50,343 nt of DNA from Paludibacteraceae bacterium (GCA_024693065.1 JAILLP010000015.1:1-50343); one strand, 5' to 3'. Shown: positions 33,149-40,848, counted from the stretch's first letter. A program made the numbers and translations. Notes: generated from the sequence alone by a model not told the origin.

Positions 33149-33883
33149 ATGCTATTCCACACATACGGAAATAAAGAGAAACGTAGTTTGCTGCTGATCC
33201 ACGGATTGGGAGTGTCTCATGAGATATTCCTGCCACTGATAGATTTGTTGAAGGACGATTTCCACATCATCGCGGTGGGAATCGACGGATTCCTGTTGGG
33301 ACAGACTTCTCAATATACCTCTGTCGATGACCAAGCCATGCAGGCGGCTCGGTATGTTCGAGAGAACTTGGACGGACATCTGGACGTTGCCTACGGTCTC
33401 TCCTTGGGTGGAAAGATTCTGTCCCGAATCTTGGAACGGAATGAGATAATGATCGATCATGCCATCATGGATGCGGCGCCATTGTTGCCTCTTCCCAAGT
33501 GGTGCGTGGATCCCCTTCGGTATTACCAGAGTCTCAACGTGTGGACCTGTTATCACTGCACGGGCTTTTGGAAGTTCGTCTTCCATTCCCACTATTTCGA
33601 CGTGTTGTTGGACGAATGCAAGAAGGTGTGGCCCTATGGGAAGGGCAAATCGGTGCGCGACGGCTACAAGGATGTCTATACCCATAAGCTAGAATCGATT
33701 CACGGGGCGGATATCCATTTCTGGTATGGTACCAAAGAGGCTTTCGTGGCGAAACCACAGGCGAAGCATCTATGCGAAATCCAGCCAGATACACACGTCG
33801 AGATCTTCCCCGGTATGAATCACGGGCAACTATTGGTTGACCATCCGGAAGATGTGGCCAAGAGGATTCTTGGTATGGTGTAA
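33149..33883 (+). CDS. alpha/beta hydrolase
   Basis: The protein has 244 residues. It has the classical fold: oxyanion-hole strand LLLIHGLGVSH near 15-25, nucleophile elbow GLSLGG with Ser85, an acid probably near DIHFWYGTKE, and catalytic His near 225 in GMNHGQ. No signal peptide. The substrate is unknown; it resembles small esterase or lactonase-like enzymes. A GNAT acetyltransferase gene follows after 19 bases on the same strand and is probably co-transcribed. Confidence 0.9.
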   Translation: MLFHTYGNKEKRSLLLIHGLGVSHEIFLPLIDLLKDDFHIIAVGIDGFLLGQTSQYTSVDDQAMQAARYVRENLDGHLDVAYGLSLGGKILSRILERNEIMIDHAIMDAAPLLPLPKWCVDPLRYYQSLNVWTCYHCTGFWKFVFHSHYFDVLLDECKKVWPYGKGKSVRDGYKDVYTHKLESIHGADIHFWYGTKEAFVAKPQAKHLCEIQPDTHVEIFPGMNHGQLLVDHPEDVAKRILGMV

Positions 33884-33902
33884 ATGATTAATTATAAGCA
33901 AT

Positions 33903-34403
33903 ATGAATGTCCTACTTCGTGAATGGACCTTGTCCGATAAAGATAGTTTGAAAGCATTGTGCAATGCTGTTGACAGGCAATACCTCTCCGACCGCTTGCC
34001 ATCCCCCTACACCGATTCCGATGCGGAATGGTGGCTCAACATGGTGACGGAGGCAGAGGGCAAGACCGGTCTATTCCGTGCTGTAACGGTTGACGGACAG
34101 GTGGTGGGTAGCATTTCGGTGGAGCGTAGAGAGGATGTCTATCGCATAGACGGCGAGTTGGGCTATATGCTGCTGACGGACCATTGGTCGCAAGGCATCA
34201 TGACGCAGGCCGTGGCGCAAATCACTCGCCTAGCCTTCGAACTACTTGACATCCAACGCATCAGCGCACATGTATTCGCCCCTAACATCGCCTCCGCCAA
34301 GGTGCTGGAGAAGAACGGATATGAGCTGGAAGCTACCATACGCAAAGGAGCCATCAAGGATGGGAAGGTCTATACGGTGGTTAGGTATGGGGTTGTGAGG
34401 TGA
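33903..34403 (+). CDS. GNAT family N-acetyltransferase (RimJ/RimL-like)
   Basis: The protein has 166 residues. It transfers an acetyl group from acetyl-CoA. Family marks: VLLREWTLSD at the N-terminus, GELGYMLLTDHWSQGIMTQA (motif A with the CoA-binding loop), ISAHVFAPNIASAKVLEKNGYELEA (motif B) and the YTVVRYGVV end. This is the RimJ/RimL type, acting on protein N-termini or small amines; the substrate is not predictable. It lies 19 bases after the hydrolase gene. Confidence 0.9.
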   Translation: MNVLLREWTLSDKDSLKALCNAVDRQYLSDRLPSPYTDSDAEWWLNMVTEAEGKTGLFRAVTVDGQVVGSISVERREDVYRIDGELGYMLLTDHWSQGIMTQAVAQITRLAFELLDIQRISAHVFAPNIASAKVLEKNGYELEATIRKGAIKDGKVYTVVRYGVVR

Positions 34404-34426
34404 ATGATAACTAAAATGGTAATAGT

Positions 34427-34840
34427 ATGAAACATATCCTCAACATAATTCTCCTCTTCACGCTACTAAGCACCGCAAGTGGTTTTGCCCAGAGCTCAGA
34501 GGGAGAATACATGCAAGTGGCAGCCGAACGGGTCACGGTCGATGATAAACGTTGCTATTTGATAAAAAAAGGACTTAGCAGAAAAGATACCACAAAATGG
34601 GAACCCTTTTGTGGTGAATTCAGTAATTTCTATTATGAAGAGGGATATCCTTACATGTTATACGTTGAAAAGTATGACCCCCATGTAGATACGATTCATG
34701 TGATAAAAACAATTGGTCGTGATAGTTCCGATCCATATATGAAACAGAAAGAGTTGCGTCGGAAGAAAGCGAAGAGAGACTCTAGAAAGGCCGCTTCCGA
34801 ATCGCCTGTCACAGAACCTGATAACAAAGAAAAGAAATAG
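34427..34840 (+). CDS. secreted DUF4377-like protein
   Basis: The protein has 137 residues. A signal peptide is clear (MKHILNIILLFTLLSTASGFAQ, cut before Gln or Ser). The mature part EYMQVAAERVTVDDKRCYLIKK, W-PFCGEFSNFYYEEGYPYMLYVEKYD resembles the DUF4377 domain, a small beta-barrel related to HslJ, often next to META domains. The C-terminal 35 residues are charged (RRKKAKRDSRK, then ESPVTEPDNKEKK) and probably disordered. It sits after the GNAT gene and before two related membrane proteins, eight bases from the next gene, so a shared transcript is likely. Confidence 0.7.
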   Translation: MKHILNIILLFTLLSTASGFAQSSEGEYMQVAAERVTVDDKRCYLIKKGLSRKDTTKWEPFCGEFSNFYYEEGYPYMLYVEKYDPHVDTIHVIKTIGRDSSDPYMKQKELRRKKAKRDSRKAASESPVTEPDNKEKK

Positions 34841-34847
34841 AGATTTT

Positions 34848-35408
34848 ATGAAACCATCCAAAACCCTCATATTCACCATTCTGTTGCTTCTGGCGGTAAA
34901 CACGCAGTTCCTCTGGGAAGGGGAATTGGGATTTTTAACCTTTCTAATTGACTTCATATTATTTGTGTGTGTGGTTGTGCTTCTCGTACTTTTTGTTAAA
35001 AAGGGGTATAAACTCGTGAGAGAAAAAGTTCGGAATAGACGGGATGTGGTTGAATTAGTGGCCATTTTGGGGATATTATGTATAATCGCAATTTGTCCGG
35101 AAGGGATTATTCAAAGAACTGACATTGAGTCTCCTGCCATCATGAAGGCATCTCGCAGAGGCGTTGCGGGAAGTAGCTATGCCCTTTATCTGAAAGAAGA
35201 TGGCACCTTCCGTGACAGACAAATATGTTTTGGAGTTTATGATGAAACAGGTACTTACCGCATCTCAAATGACACTATCTATTTTTTCAGTGATGATTAT
35301 CAGTTTGATTATGCGGTGATGGATTCCACCACCATAAGAGTTCATATGAAGCGTGCAAAAGATAAAAATGCATTATCGAATGCTGTTTATTATATACATA
35401 ACGATTAA
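34848..35408 (+). CDS. two-helix membrane protein, tandem paralog A
   Basis: The protein has 186 residues. Hydrophobic segments lie at about 5-20, 28-50 and 70-87 and are followed by a soluble domain (about 100-186) with ALYLKEDGTFRDRQICFGVYDE and TYRISNDTIYFFSDD, which looks like a small beta-sheet domain. The next gene is a paralog with the same layout (YRISNDTIYFS and FDYAVMDS). The first 60 bases of the two genes are nearly identical. The function is unknown. Confidence 0.75.
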   Translation: MKPSKTLIFTILLLLAVNTQFLWEGELGFLTFLIDFILFVCVVVLLVLFVKKGYKLVREKVRNRRDVVELVAILGILCIIAICPEGIIQRTDIESPAIMKASRRGVAGSSYALYLKEDGTFRDRQICFGVYDETGTYRISNDTIYFFSDDYQFDYAVMDSTTIRVHMKRAKDKNALSNAVYYIHND

Positions 35409-35435
35409 TTGATTGTCATTCAATTATATAGATTT

Positions 35436-36008
35436 ATGAAATTATCCAAGCCCCTCATATTCACCATTCTGTTGCTTCTGGCGGTAAACACGCAGTCCCT
35501 TTGGACGGAGAGAATGTTGGTATTCTTCCCGCTTGCTTTTTTTATTTATTCGATGTTGTTTATCTGCGTGATTGCCCTTTTCGTCTGTTTTGTCAGGAAA
35601 GTTTATCGATTGATAAAGGGGACGGATCGCACGAAACAGAATGGAATTGAGTGTTTAGTGATGGCTGCAACGCTCTGTCTAATCGTCGCTTATCCGTTGG
35701 GGATTGCCAGAGGTCCGCAAGAGGAGGAGGTGCCCACTAAATTCAAGGCCTTTCATGAAGGGGGAGGCGGATGTGGTAGTACACTATATTTCAGGGAGGA
35801 TGGCAGTTTCGTGGTTCGATACGTATGTTTCGGGATAGAAGAAAAAAAAGGGTCGTATCGCATCTCCAATGACACGATATATTTTTCCTGTGATGATTTT
35901 GCGTTTGACTATGCGGTGATGGATTCTGTAACTATCAGTGTGCATTGGAAGGGGGCGACGGATGATCATGTGATTTCCTTCCCCTTCTATATAATACGCA
36001 AGGATTGA
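35436..36008 (+). CDS. two-helix membrane protein, tandem paralog B
   Basis: The protein has 190 residues from ATG 35436; the nine codons before it are excluded because MKLSKPLIFTILLLLAVNTQ aligns with the start of paralog A. Hydrophobic segments lie at about 5-20, 27-52 and 75-92, then a soluble part with LYFREDGSFVVRYVCFGIEE and YRISNDTIYFSCDDF. A Gly-rich loop (GGGGCGS) is specific to this copy. It lies 27 bases after paralog A. Function unknown. Confidence 0.75.
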   Translation: MKLSKPLIFTILLLLAVNTQSLWTERMLVFFPLAFFIYSMLFICVIALFVCFVRKVYRLIKGTDRTKQNGIECLVMAATLCLIVAYPLGIARGPQEEEVPTKFKAFHEGGGGCGSTLYFREDGSFVVRYVCFGIEEKKGSYRISNDTIYFSCDDFAFDYAVMDSVTISVHWKGATDDHVISFPFYIIRKD

Positions 36009-36084
36009 CAGTTGAAATCCAGAGAAAGTGTTTTTTTGTAGGTTTTTTATGTACATTTGCCACATAATTTTAAAAAGATCTACT

Positions 36085-36540
36085 ATGTCACAATCGCTTG
36101 CAAAAGTTTATCTGCACCTGGTTTTCCACGTGAAATACACCTCTGTTGTTATCCGAGAAGAAGATAGACCAAACCTATACTCCTACATCGATGGTATCAT
36201 CGTCAATAAGAATGCGATAGTTCTTCAAATCGGGGGAACTTCTGATCATGTCCATATTCTATGTACCCTTCCTCGCACAATTTCCATGTCCGATTTAGTG
36301 GAAGACATCAAGAAGTGCAGTAGTTTATGGATTAAGACCATCAATCCGTATTATTCCCAATTCGCATGGCAGAGTGGGTATGGCATATTTTCGGTCAGTT
36401 CCTCTATGGTGGAGAGTGTGAAGATGTACATTATAGACCAAAAGGAACATCATCGCAAGAGAACATTTCAGGAAGAATATGAGGCATTTTTGAAGGCCTA
36501 TCATATTGAGTATAATCCCGATTATGTGTTTCGGGATTGA
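36085..36540 (+). CDS. Y1 (IS200/RAYT-like) transposase
   Basis: The protein has 151 residues from ATG 36085; a -7 box TACATTTG at 36052-36059 makes the longer frame unlikely. The HUH motif is His55 and His57 in DHVHIL; the catalytic Tyr is Tyr115 in VKMYIIDQKEHH. FAWQSGYGIFSVS and the end KRTFQEEYEAFLKAYHIEYNPDYVF mark the common Bacteroidota branch of the family. Such enzymes cut and join single-stranded DNA at hairpins; RAYT members are tied to REP repeats. There is no TnpB partner. A cluster of inverted hairpin repeats starts about 60 bases after the stop (36600-37005). Confidence 0.92.
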   Translation: MSQSLAKVYLHLVFHVKYTSVVIREEDRPNLYSYIDGIIVNKNAIVLQIGGTSDHVHILCTLPRTISMSDLVEDIKKCSSLWIKTINPYYSQFAWQSGYGIFSVSSSMVESVKMYIIDQKEHHRKRTFQEEYEAFLKAYHIEYNPDYVFRD

Positions 36541-36551
36541 GTGGGGGAGGT

Positions 36552-37005
36552 TGATTTGTAAAATTATCATATCCCAATTTGTGGAGGTGCGAATGAGGAC
36601 GGGGAATTGATTTGTCCCAGCCCTTCAGGCTGGTGGGAAACGGATTCGCCTTTTACCCAAGGCGTTGCCGTTGGGCTATATCTGTTACAGCCTTTCAGGC
36701 TGAGTGGTGCTGGTAAACGAAGCTTCCCGTGGTGTTTGCTCCCCGAGCCTGAAAGGCTCATACAAATATAGCCTATGGCAACGCCATAGGTCAGATGGCG
36801 TACCCCGAAATAATCCCTCCTGAGCCTGAAAGGCTCATACAGATATTGATTTGTGAAATTATCATATCCCAATTTGTAGAGGTGCGAATGAGGACGGGGG
36901 ATTGATTTGTCCCAGCCTTTCAGGCTGGTGGGTGACGGATTCTCCTTTTACCCAAGGCGTTGCCATTGGGCTATATCTGTTACAGCCTTTCAGGCTGATG
37001 AGGTT
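36552..37005. repeat. cluster of inverted and direct two-hairpin repeats next to the Y1 transposase
   Basis: A block of about 150 bases (36552 to about 36705) recurs at 36846 to 36998 (spacing about 294). Each block has CAGCC(T)TTCAGGCTG hairpins and a CCAAGGCGTTGCC stem read in inverted orientation. Between the blocks, a direct unit GAGCCTGAAAGGCTC (near 36756) with CCTATGGCAACGCCATAGG (near 36772) and a further GAGCCTGAAAGGCTC near 36825 occur. The stems differ from those elsewhere in the window by paired changes. No gene is present in this 465-base gap. Confidence 0.85.
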
Positions 37006-37539
37006 TTATACACCACTCCCCAACGCATAAGCCTTCCGCAGAGCGTCCGTTGAGGTGATATCTCCCTTCTCCTTCACGCCCCGCACCAAAACACGTCCCT
37101 CATCCTCTAAGTGGAAGAAGTTGAGGCAAAGCTGGTACTGTGCGAGGATGCTATCGAAGAGCTCGGGAAGCGTGGCGGCACCTACCAAAAGGAGCGCCAT
37201 CTTCTTGATGTTGAAGGTATCCCGAATCGGGTTGTGGCAACGGTCGATAACCGCCTTTAATTGCGCACTCAAACCATAGAAATAGACGGGTGAGGCGATG
37301 ACCAGCATGTCCGCCCGCTTCATTTTGTTGTATATATCTATCATCTCGTCTTTCTGAACACAGACGTGCTCTTCGCTCCTGAAACAGGCGTTGCAGCCCA
37401 TGCAGGGCGCCACCTTGTGGTCGTGGACGGAGACCACCTCCACCGTGTGCCGTGGCGACGCACCCCTGACGAATGCCTCCACCAATTGATCTGTATTGCC
37501 ACCCTTCCGTGGACTTCCTGATAGGATTAGTATGTTCAT
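37006..37539 (-). CDS. flavodoxin-family NAD(P)H-dependent FMN reductase
   Basis: The protein has 177 residues. The FMN phosphate loop SGSPRKGGNTDQL (7-19) and the second flavin contact ASPVYFYGLSAQLKAVIDR are clear. The Cys cluster PCMGCNACFRSEEHVC (about 45-60) occurs in iron-sulphur flavoprotein-like reductases, though whether it binds a cluster is not certain. It acts in the cytoplasm as an electron donor to small molecules. It lies four bases after the CAT-like gene, so it is probably the third gene of the run HEAT-like - CAT - flavodoxin. Confidence 0.88.
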   Translation of the reverse strand: MNILILSGSPRKGGNTDQLVEAFVRGASPRHTVEVVSVHDHKVAPCMGCNACFRSEEHVCVQKDEMIDIYNKMKRADMLVIASPVYFYGLSAQLKAVIDRCHNPIRDTFNIKKMALLLVGAATLPELFDSILAQYQLCLNFFHLEDEGRVLVRGVKEKGDITSTDALRKAYALGSGV

Positions 37540-37543
37540 GTGA

Positions 37544-38173
37544 TTAGCCTATTTTCCCTTCCTCATTGATACACCGCTGCAACTCCTCTAGAAACCGTGC
37601 GGCATCCCCGCCGTCCATCTGCGTGTGGTGAAACTGGAACGAGATGGGTAGGGTGGTCTTGAACCATCCTTTGCGGTATTTCCCCCACATCACCATCGGG
37701 TTGTTGAAGACTCCGCTGTACTGGTTGACGATGCTGTCGAGCTCAGTCTCCACCATGGCGGAGGTGCCGATCACCATGGCATCCTCTATGGTAATGCTCT
37801 CGCAGGATGCGCTCACCGATTGAGTCCTTGAGAGATAGTCTGCATTGAACTGCTGCAAATCATCCGTGTAGGGGATACTGCAGGAATTGATGCCTCCCGC
37901 ACGGTTGCTCACGATCACGTCGATGGCAAGCTTGTCATATCGGTACAGCTTATCACCTTCGGGCAGCATGCGGAACTCTTCGATGCGGCTGGCTGCCTTG
38001 CCGATGCACCAGCATAGGAGCATGGTGAATTTCCAGCCTCCCCGTTTGCTTCGCTTGAGGAGGCGGGTTACGTCGAAGGTCTTGGTGAGCGTCACCATTG
38101 GCATGGGCGACTTCATCCACATTTCGAAGGCGTACGCCCGATTGGTCTCTTGAGGGTTGATCTCTTGTTTCAT
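37544..38173 (-). CDS. chloramphenicol acetyltransferase-like protein
   Basis: The protein has 209 residues from ATG 38173, which overlaps the previous stop (ATGA); an upstream extension in this frame crosses the neighbouring gene and is not real. The catalytic motif is FHHTQMDGGDAARFLEEL with His near 183 (HHxxxDG). FEMWMKSPMPMVTLTKTFDVT and WWxx-like KFTMLLCWCIGKA also fit. Members acetylate chloramphenicol or other hydroxyl compounds; many chromosomal relatives do not confer resistance, and this divergent chain cannot be assigned. Confidence 0.85.
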   Translation of the reverse strand: MKQEINPQETNRAYAFEMWMKSPMPMVTLTKTFDVTRLLKRSKRGGWKFTMLLCWCIGKAASRIEEFRMLPEGDKLYRYDKLAIDVIVSNRAGGINSCSIPYTDDLQQFNADYLSRTQSVSASCESITIEDAMVIGTSAMVETELDSIVNQYSGVFNNPMVMWGKYRKGWFKTTLPISFQFHHTQMDGGDAARFLEELQRCINEEGKIG

Positions 38174-38697
38174 AATCGCTTCGTTTTTCCGCTTAATATC
38201 TTGTTCCTGACGCATTTGATGGCAGGTGTGTAGTAGTCCATCTCCATCGCCTCCAGGGTGCGTTTCAGCTCCTCCATCAGTTCGGGGTAGAACTGGCACA
38301 TGCGGAAGGCGAGTTTCAGACAGAGGGACTGGATGCCGGGGAGCTCCCGAACGTCCGCCATGTGCTCCAGGCAGAAGTCGAGGAAGTCGGTTCGGAGATC
38401 TTCTTCCTCCATTTTGAGGCGCAGCACGATGTTCAGGGAGAGGCGCCTGACGGATGAGTCGCCCGTCCGCATGGCGAGGGCGGTCAGTTCGTGCAGCATT
38501 TCCTGTAACTGTGCCAGCTCCGCATCCGTCGCCTTGGTGAGCACCCACAGGGAGTTGCGTGCCACATGGTGCTCCGTGCTGAAGATGAAACGCCGGGCGA
38601 AGCCGATGAAATCGTTCGATTGCTTTAGCTCGCGATATATGGCTTGCGCTGATAGTTCGCTGTTGGTCTCTGCTATTTGTTCTTCTGTCAGTTTCAT
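38170..38697 (-). CDS. helical HEAT-like protein coupled to the CAT-like gene
   Basis: The protein has 175 residues and is nearly all helical: SAQAIYRELKQSNDFIGFAR, HHVARNSLWVLTKATDAELA, SSVRRLSLNIVLRLKMEEED, SLCLKLAFRMCQFYPELMEE and PAIKCVRNKIL. This suggests an ARM/HEAT-type solenoid as seen in small Bacteroidales hypothetical proteins. Function unknown. It is translationally coupled to the CAT-like gene by ATGA. Promoter: TAACTTTG -7 box (38739-38746) with TTG 20 bases upstream of it. Confidence 0.75.
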   Translation of the reverse strand: MKLTEEQIAETNSELSAQAIYRELKQSNDFIGFARRFIFSTEHHVARNSLWVLTKATDAELAQLQEMLHELTALAMRTGDSSVRRLSLNIVLRLKMEEEDLRTDFLDFCLEHMADVRELPGIQSLCLKLAFRMCQFYPELMEELKRTLEAMEMDYYTPAIKCVRNKILSGKTKRL

Positions 38698-38738
38698 CTC
38701 GGTTTAACGGTTGATTTGAAGCGTTTCGCATCTTAATG

Positions 38739-38769
38739 CAAAGTTATATCCCAGAAGGTAGTTTCACAA
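38739..38769 (-). promoter_or_regulatory. promoter of the HEAT-like/CAT/flavodoxin unit
   Basis: On the minus strand: TTG (38769-38767), a 20-base spacer, TAACTTTG (38746-38739). The expected start near 38731 gives a leader of about 34 bases. Confidence 0.55.
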
Positions 38770-38892
38770 GTTTTGGGGCGTGGTTTACGGATATACCACA
38801 TTCGCATTTAATTTTAAAGGGGAAAGTCCTTCCATTCTTCTTTTTTACCATATCTTTACAAACAAATTATTCCGCTGATTTGATTCGTGCTT

Positions 38893-39615
38893 ATGGAAAA
38901 CATGACTGACTTCTTCAAAAACTATTACGAGAAAAATGGTTCTCAGGGTGAACTTGGCATGATTCACTCTTGTCCGGAACTGATGGAGTGCATCCAACAG
39001 ATTGGGTTCCTCCCCTTGCTGGAGAGTGGCATACCGGGGTTTTGCGCCGAAGGGATGATGGATGAGGATTGCCGTTACGTGCAGTTTGACGATGGAAGTT
39101 GGGAGTGGCCCTTGTGGACATGGAAGGGTACGGTCATCACGGAGAGCGACTGCGTTTATGGCAAGTTCTTCGCTGGCAAGGCTGGTTTCCTCAGTCTCGA
39201 ATGGTGGCCGGACTTCTACAACTGGCGTCGCAGTCAGACTCCACGGCTGGAGCCTGGGAGCATCGAGGAGACGATCGTGCTGACACTTCAGGAGCATGGG
39301 AGTCTGATCACCCGTGAGTTGCGGGCGGCTTGTGGCTTTACCGGACCGAAGATGCGAAGTAAGTTCGACGCCTATATCACCCGGTTGCAGATGGCATGCT
39401 ACATCATCACCGAGGATTTTGTCTATCCAACCGACAAGCATGGCAATGAATATGGTTTTGGCTGGTCGTTGCTCACCACACCCGAGCAGTTGCTGGGTCG
39501 TTCCGCCTGCCGCTGCCAACGGACACCCGAAGAGTCGCACCAGCGGATGTTCAATCACCTGAAACACCTATTGCCAAATGCTACGGAGAAGCAGATTAAT
39601 CGGTTGCTGAAATAA
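38893..39615 (+). CDS. AlkZ-related winged-helix protein
   Basis: The protein has 240 residues from ATG 38893 (a GTG two codons earlier is less likely). The sequence resembles small proteins related to AlkZ/YcaQ, winged-helix DNA glycosylases that act on crosslinks and alkylated bases: YVQFDDGSWEWPLWTWKG, CVYGKFFAGKAGFLSLEWWP and a winged-helix part about 115-165 (ILTLQEHGSLITRELRAACG). The QxQ catalytic motif of true AlkZ is not visible, so activity is doubtful. A TATCTTTA box lies near 38850. It is transcribed away from the HEAT-like/CAT unit. Confidence 0.7.
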   Translation: MENMTDFFKNYYEKNGSQGELGMIHSCPELMECIQQIGFLPLLESGIPGFCAEGMMDEDCRYVQFDDGSWEWPLWTWKGTVITESDCVYGKFFAGKAGFLSLEWWPDFYNWRRSQTPRLEPGSIEETIVLTLQEHGSLITRELRAACGFTGPKMRSKFDAYITRLQMACYIITEDFVYPTDKHGNEYGFGWSLLTTPEQLLGRSACRCQRTPEESHQRMFNHLKHLLPNATEKQINRLLK

Positions 39616-39635
39616 TCGATAGTTGTAAAAACGTT

Positions 39636-39848
39636 TCAGAAACTTTTATACGTCATCGAATCCTCATACCAATTAGAGATATAGGAAGTCCCATCTTCCC
39701 CACTCATCTCTTGAAACTCTTCATCTGTCATTTGTTCGTGAAGGCATTTGTCAGAACAGTAATGCTCCGCTCCGTCATCTATGCAGTAACCCTCTATCGT
39801 GGGCTTGTGACAAGTATCACATTGGAAAAGGAGGAGATAAGTTTTCAT
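39636..39848 (-). CDS. small zinc-ribbon-like protein
   Basis: The protein has 70 residues. Four cysteines in two pairs, FQCDTCHKP (10-13) and HYCSDKCLHEQ (about 30-34), probably bind zinc; between them is GYCIDDGAE. The acidic tail MTDEEFQEMS and SYISNWYED resembles short phage or plasmid-type proteins found in many phyla. Function unknown. It is convergent with the AlkZ-related gene, with 20 bases between their ends. Confidence 0.75.
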   Translation of the reverse strand: MKTYLLLFQCDTCHKPTIEGYCIDDGAEHYCSDKCLHEQMTDEEFQEMSGEDGTSYISNWYEDSMTYKSF

Positions 39849-39976
39849 TCTCCATTATTTGTCACCTCTCCCCTCGTCCGCAGATACGTACTTAACCCAT
39901 ACAGTGGCACGTTCTGAATTTTTGTAACTATTTGATTCATAGCGATAAAATAGATTTTTAATTCAAACCAACAAAA

Positions 39977-40023
39977 TTTATCTCGATAAAAGTGTTGTCG
40001 AGTGACATTTTTATCGAGATAAA
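39977..40023. repeat. perfect 15-bp inverted repeat with internal direct repeats
   Basis: TTTATCTCGATAAAA (39977-39991) and TTTTATCGAGATAAA (40009-40023) are perfect inverted repeats with a 17-base spacer. In addition GATAAAAGTGTTGTCGA (39985-40001) recurs with two changes at 40018-40034. It lies in a 390-base gap with no convincing gene and could be an operator or a mobile-element end. Confidence 0.65.
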
Positions 40024-40180
40024 GATGTTGTCGAATAAAATTTTTCTTGATTGTACATTCCTTGTAAGTCTCAAACCTCTTGTCTGTAAGTTCTCGTGGC
40101 ATAAAGGAGAAAGTTCCGAGTCATGGCTCTCTCCCTTTGTTTTTTTGTGAAATCTCCCTCTATCAGCGTTTCTTGGAATA

Positions 40181-40212
40181 TTTTGGTACGAAAGATACTT
40201 TGTTTATATTTG
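40181..40212 (+). promoter_or_regulatory. strong promoter of the lipoprotein gene
   Basis: TTTTG (40181-40185), a 19-base spacer and TATATTTG (40205-40212). This is a near-perfect Bacteroidota promoter; the start near 40219 gives a leader of about 20 bases. Confidence 0.75.
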
Positions 40213-40238
40213 TAAATCTTATTATTAATCATGTCTGA

Positions 40239-40817
40239 ATGAGTATGAATCGTTTTCTAAAATTATTTCTTTTGTTATCAGCAGTGGTTCTTTTCGTCGG
40301 TTGTCGAACCGTTTCTTCGTCTCGTTACGGTTCTACGATAGTGGGAGGGGAGTATGAGGCGTCGAAAGATAGCACATCCTATTTTGTCCATCCCTTTGGT
40401 AGCGTGATGATACCTGGCAAGTGGGAGAAGACTACGTACAACAGTGCCAGCCGACAACAATTCTTCCAAAATAGCGACTCTGTTCTCATCTCCGTTGTCT
40501 TTTCCCGGTTTGACGGATATGAGTTCAATCAGGATGGCGCAAAGAAGGGATACGATTTTGTGAAGGCCTGTTACGAGTGGGAGTCGGATTACTTCGAGAA
40601 GACGCTTGGCCTGCAACATGAGATCCTTGAGGAGGATGAGGGAAAACAATATATGATTTTCAGGATCTACGGCTCGACAGATGGAACAAAAGTTAACATG
40701 TACTTCCTGTTGGGTGAAAAGAACGGTAATGTCAGCTATTTTTCCCTCTCCCGGGCGGAGAAATGGACGGAAGAGAGACGGTTGGAGTTTCTGCGTGGAC
40801 TGCTGAACAATCCATAG
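40239..40817 (+). CDS. lipoprotein of unknown function
   Basis: The protein has 192 residues (start 40239; ATG 40245 is also possible). The signal peptide FLKLFLLLSAVVLFVGC ends in a lipobox with Cys22. The mature part contains YFVHPFGSVMIPGKWEKTTY, DSVLISVVFSRFDGYEFNQ and GNVSYFSLSRAEKW, which looks like a compact alpha/beta domain. I recognise no family. It has its own strong promoter. Confidence 0.8.
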   Translation: MSMNRFLKLFLLLSAVVLFVGCRTVSSSRYGSTIVGGEYEASKDSTSYFVHPFGSVMIPGKWEKTTYNSASRQQFFQNSDSVLISVVFSRFDGYEFNQDGAKKGYDFVKACYEWESDYFEKTLGLQHEILEEDEGKQYMIFRIYGSTDGTKVNMYFLLGEKNGNVSYFSLSRAEKWTEERRLEFLRGLLNNP

Positions 40818-40848
40818 GTTTCCCTGTGCCGTTCCTCCCAAGAATTTA

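Noticed and set aside
3039-37005. CRISPR array made of the hairpin repeats
   Set aside because: The units are not evenly spaced with unique 30-40 base spacers and no cas genes are present; they are dispersed REP-like hairpins.
37544-38173. Chloramphenicol resistance gene
   Set aside because: The HHxxxDG motif is present, but the protein is divergent and sits in an ordinary chromosomal run without mobile-element context, so resistance is not claimed.
38174-38731. N-terminal extension of the CAT-like protein through the neighbouring gene
   Set aside because: The extension is Arg/His/Pro-rich low-complexity sequence read in the wrong frame of the HEAT-like gene; the CAT fold starts at ATG 38173, which overlaps the previous stop.
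39845-40102. 85-codon minus-strand frame whose stop overlaps the start of the zinc-ribbon-like gene (ATGA)
   Set aside because: It spans the inverted and direct repeats at 39977-40034, shows no family resemblance or promoter, and its repeated LYLDK/FYRDK pattern reflects the DNA repeat. The ATGA overlap keeps a small chance that it is real.
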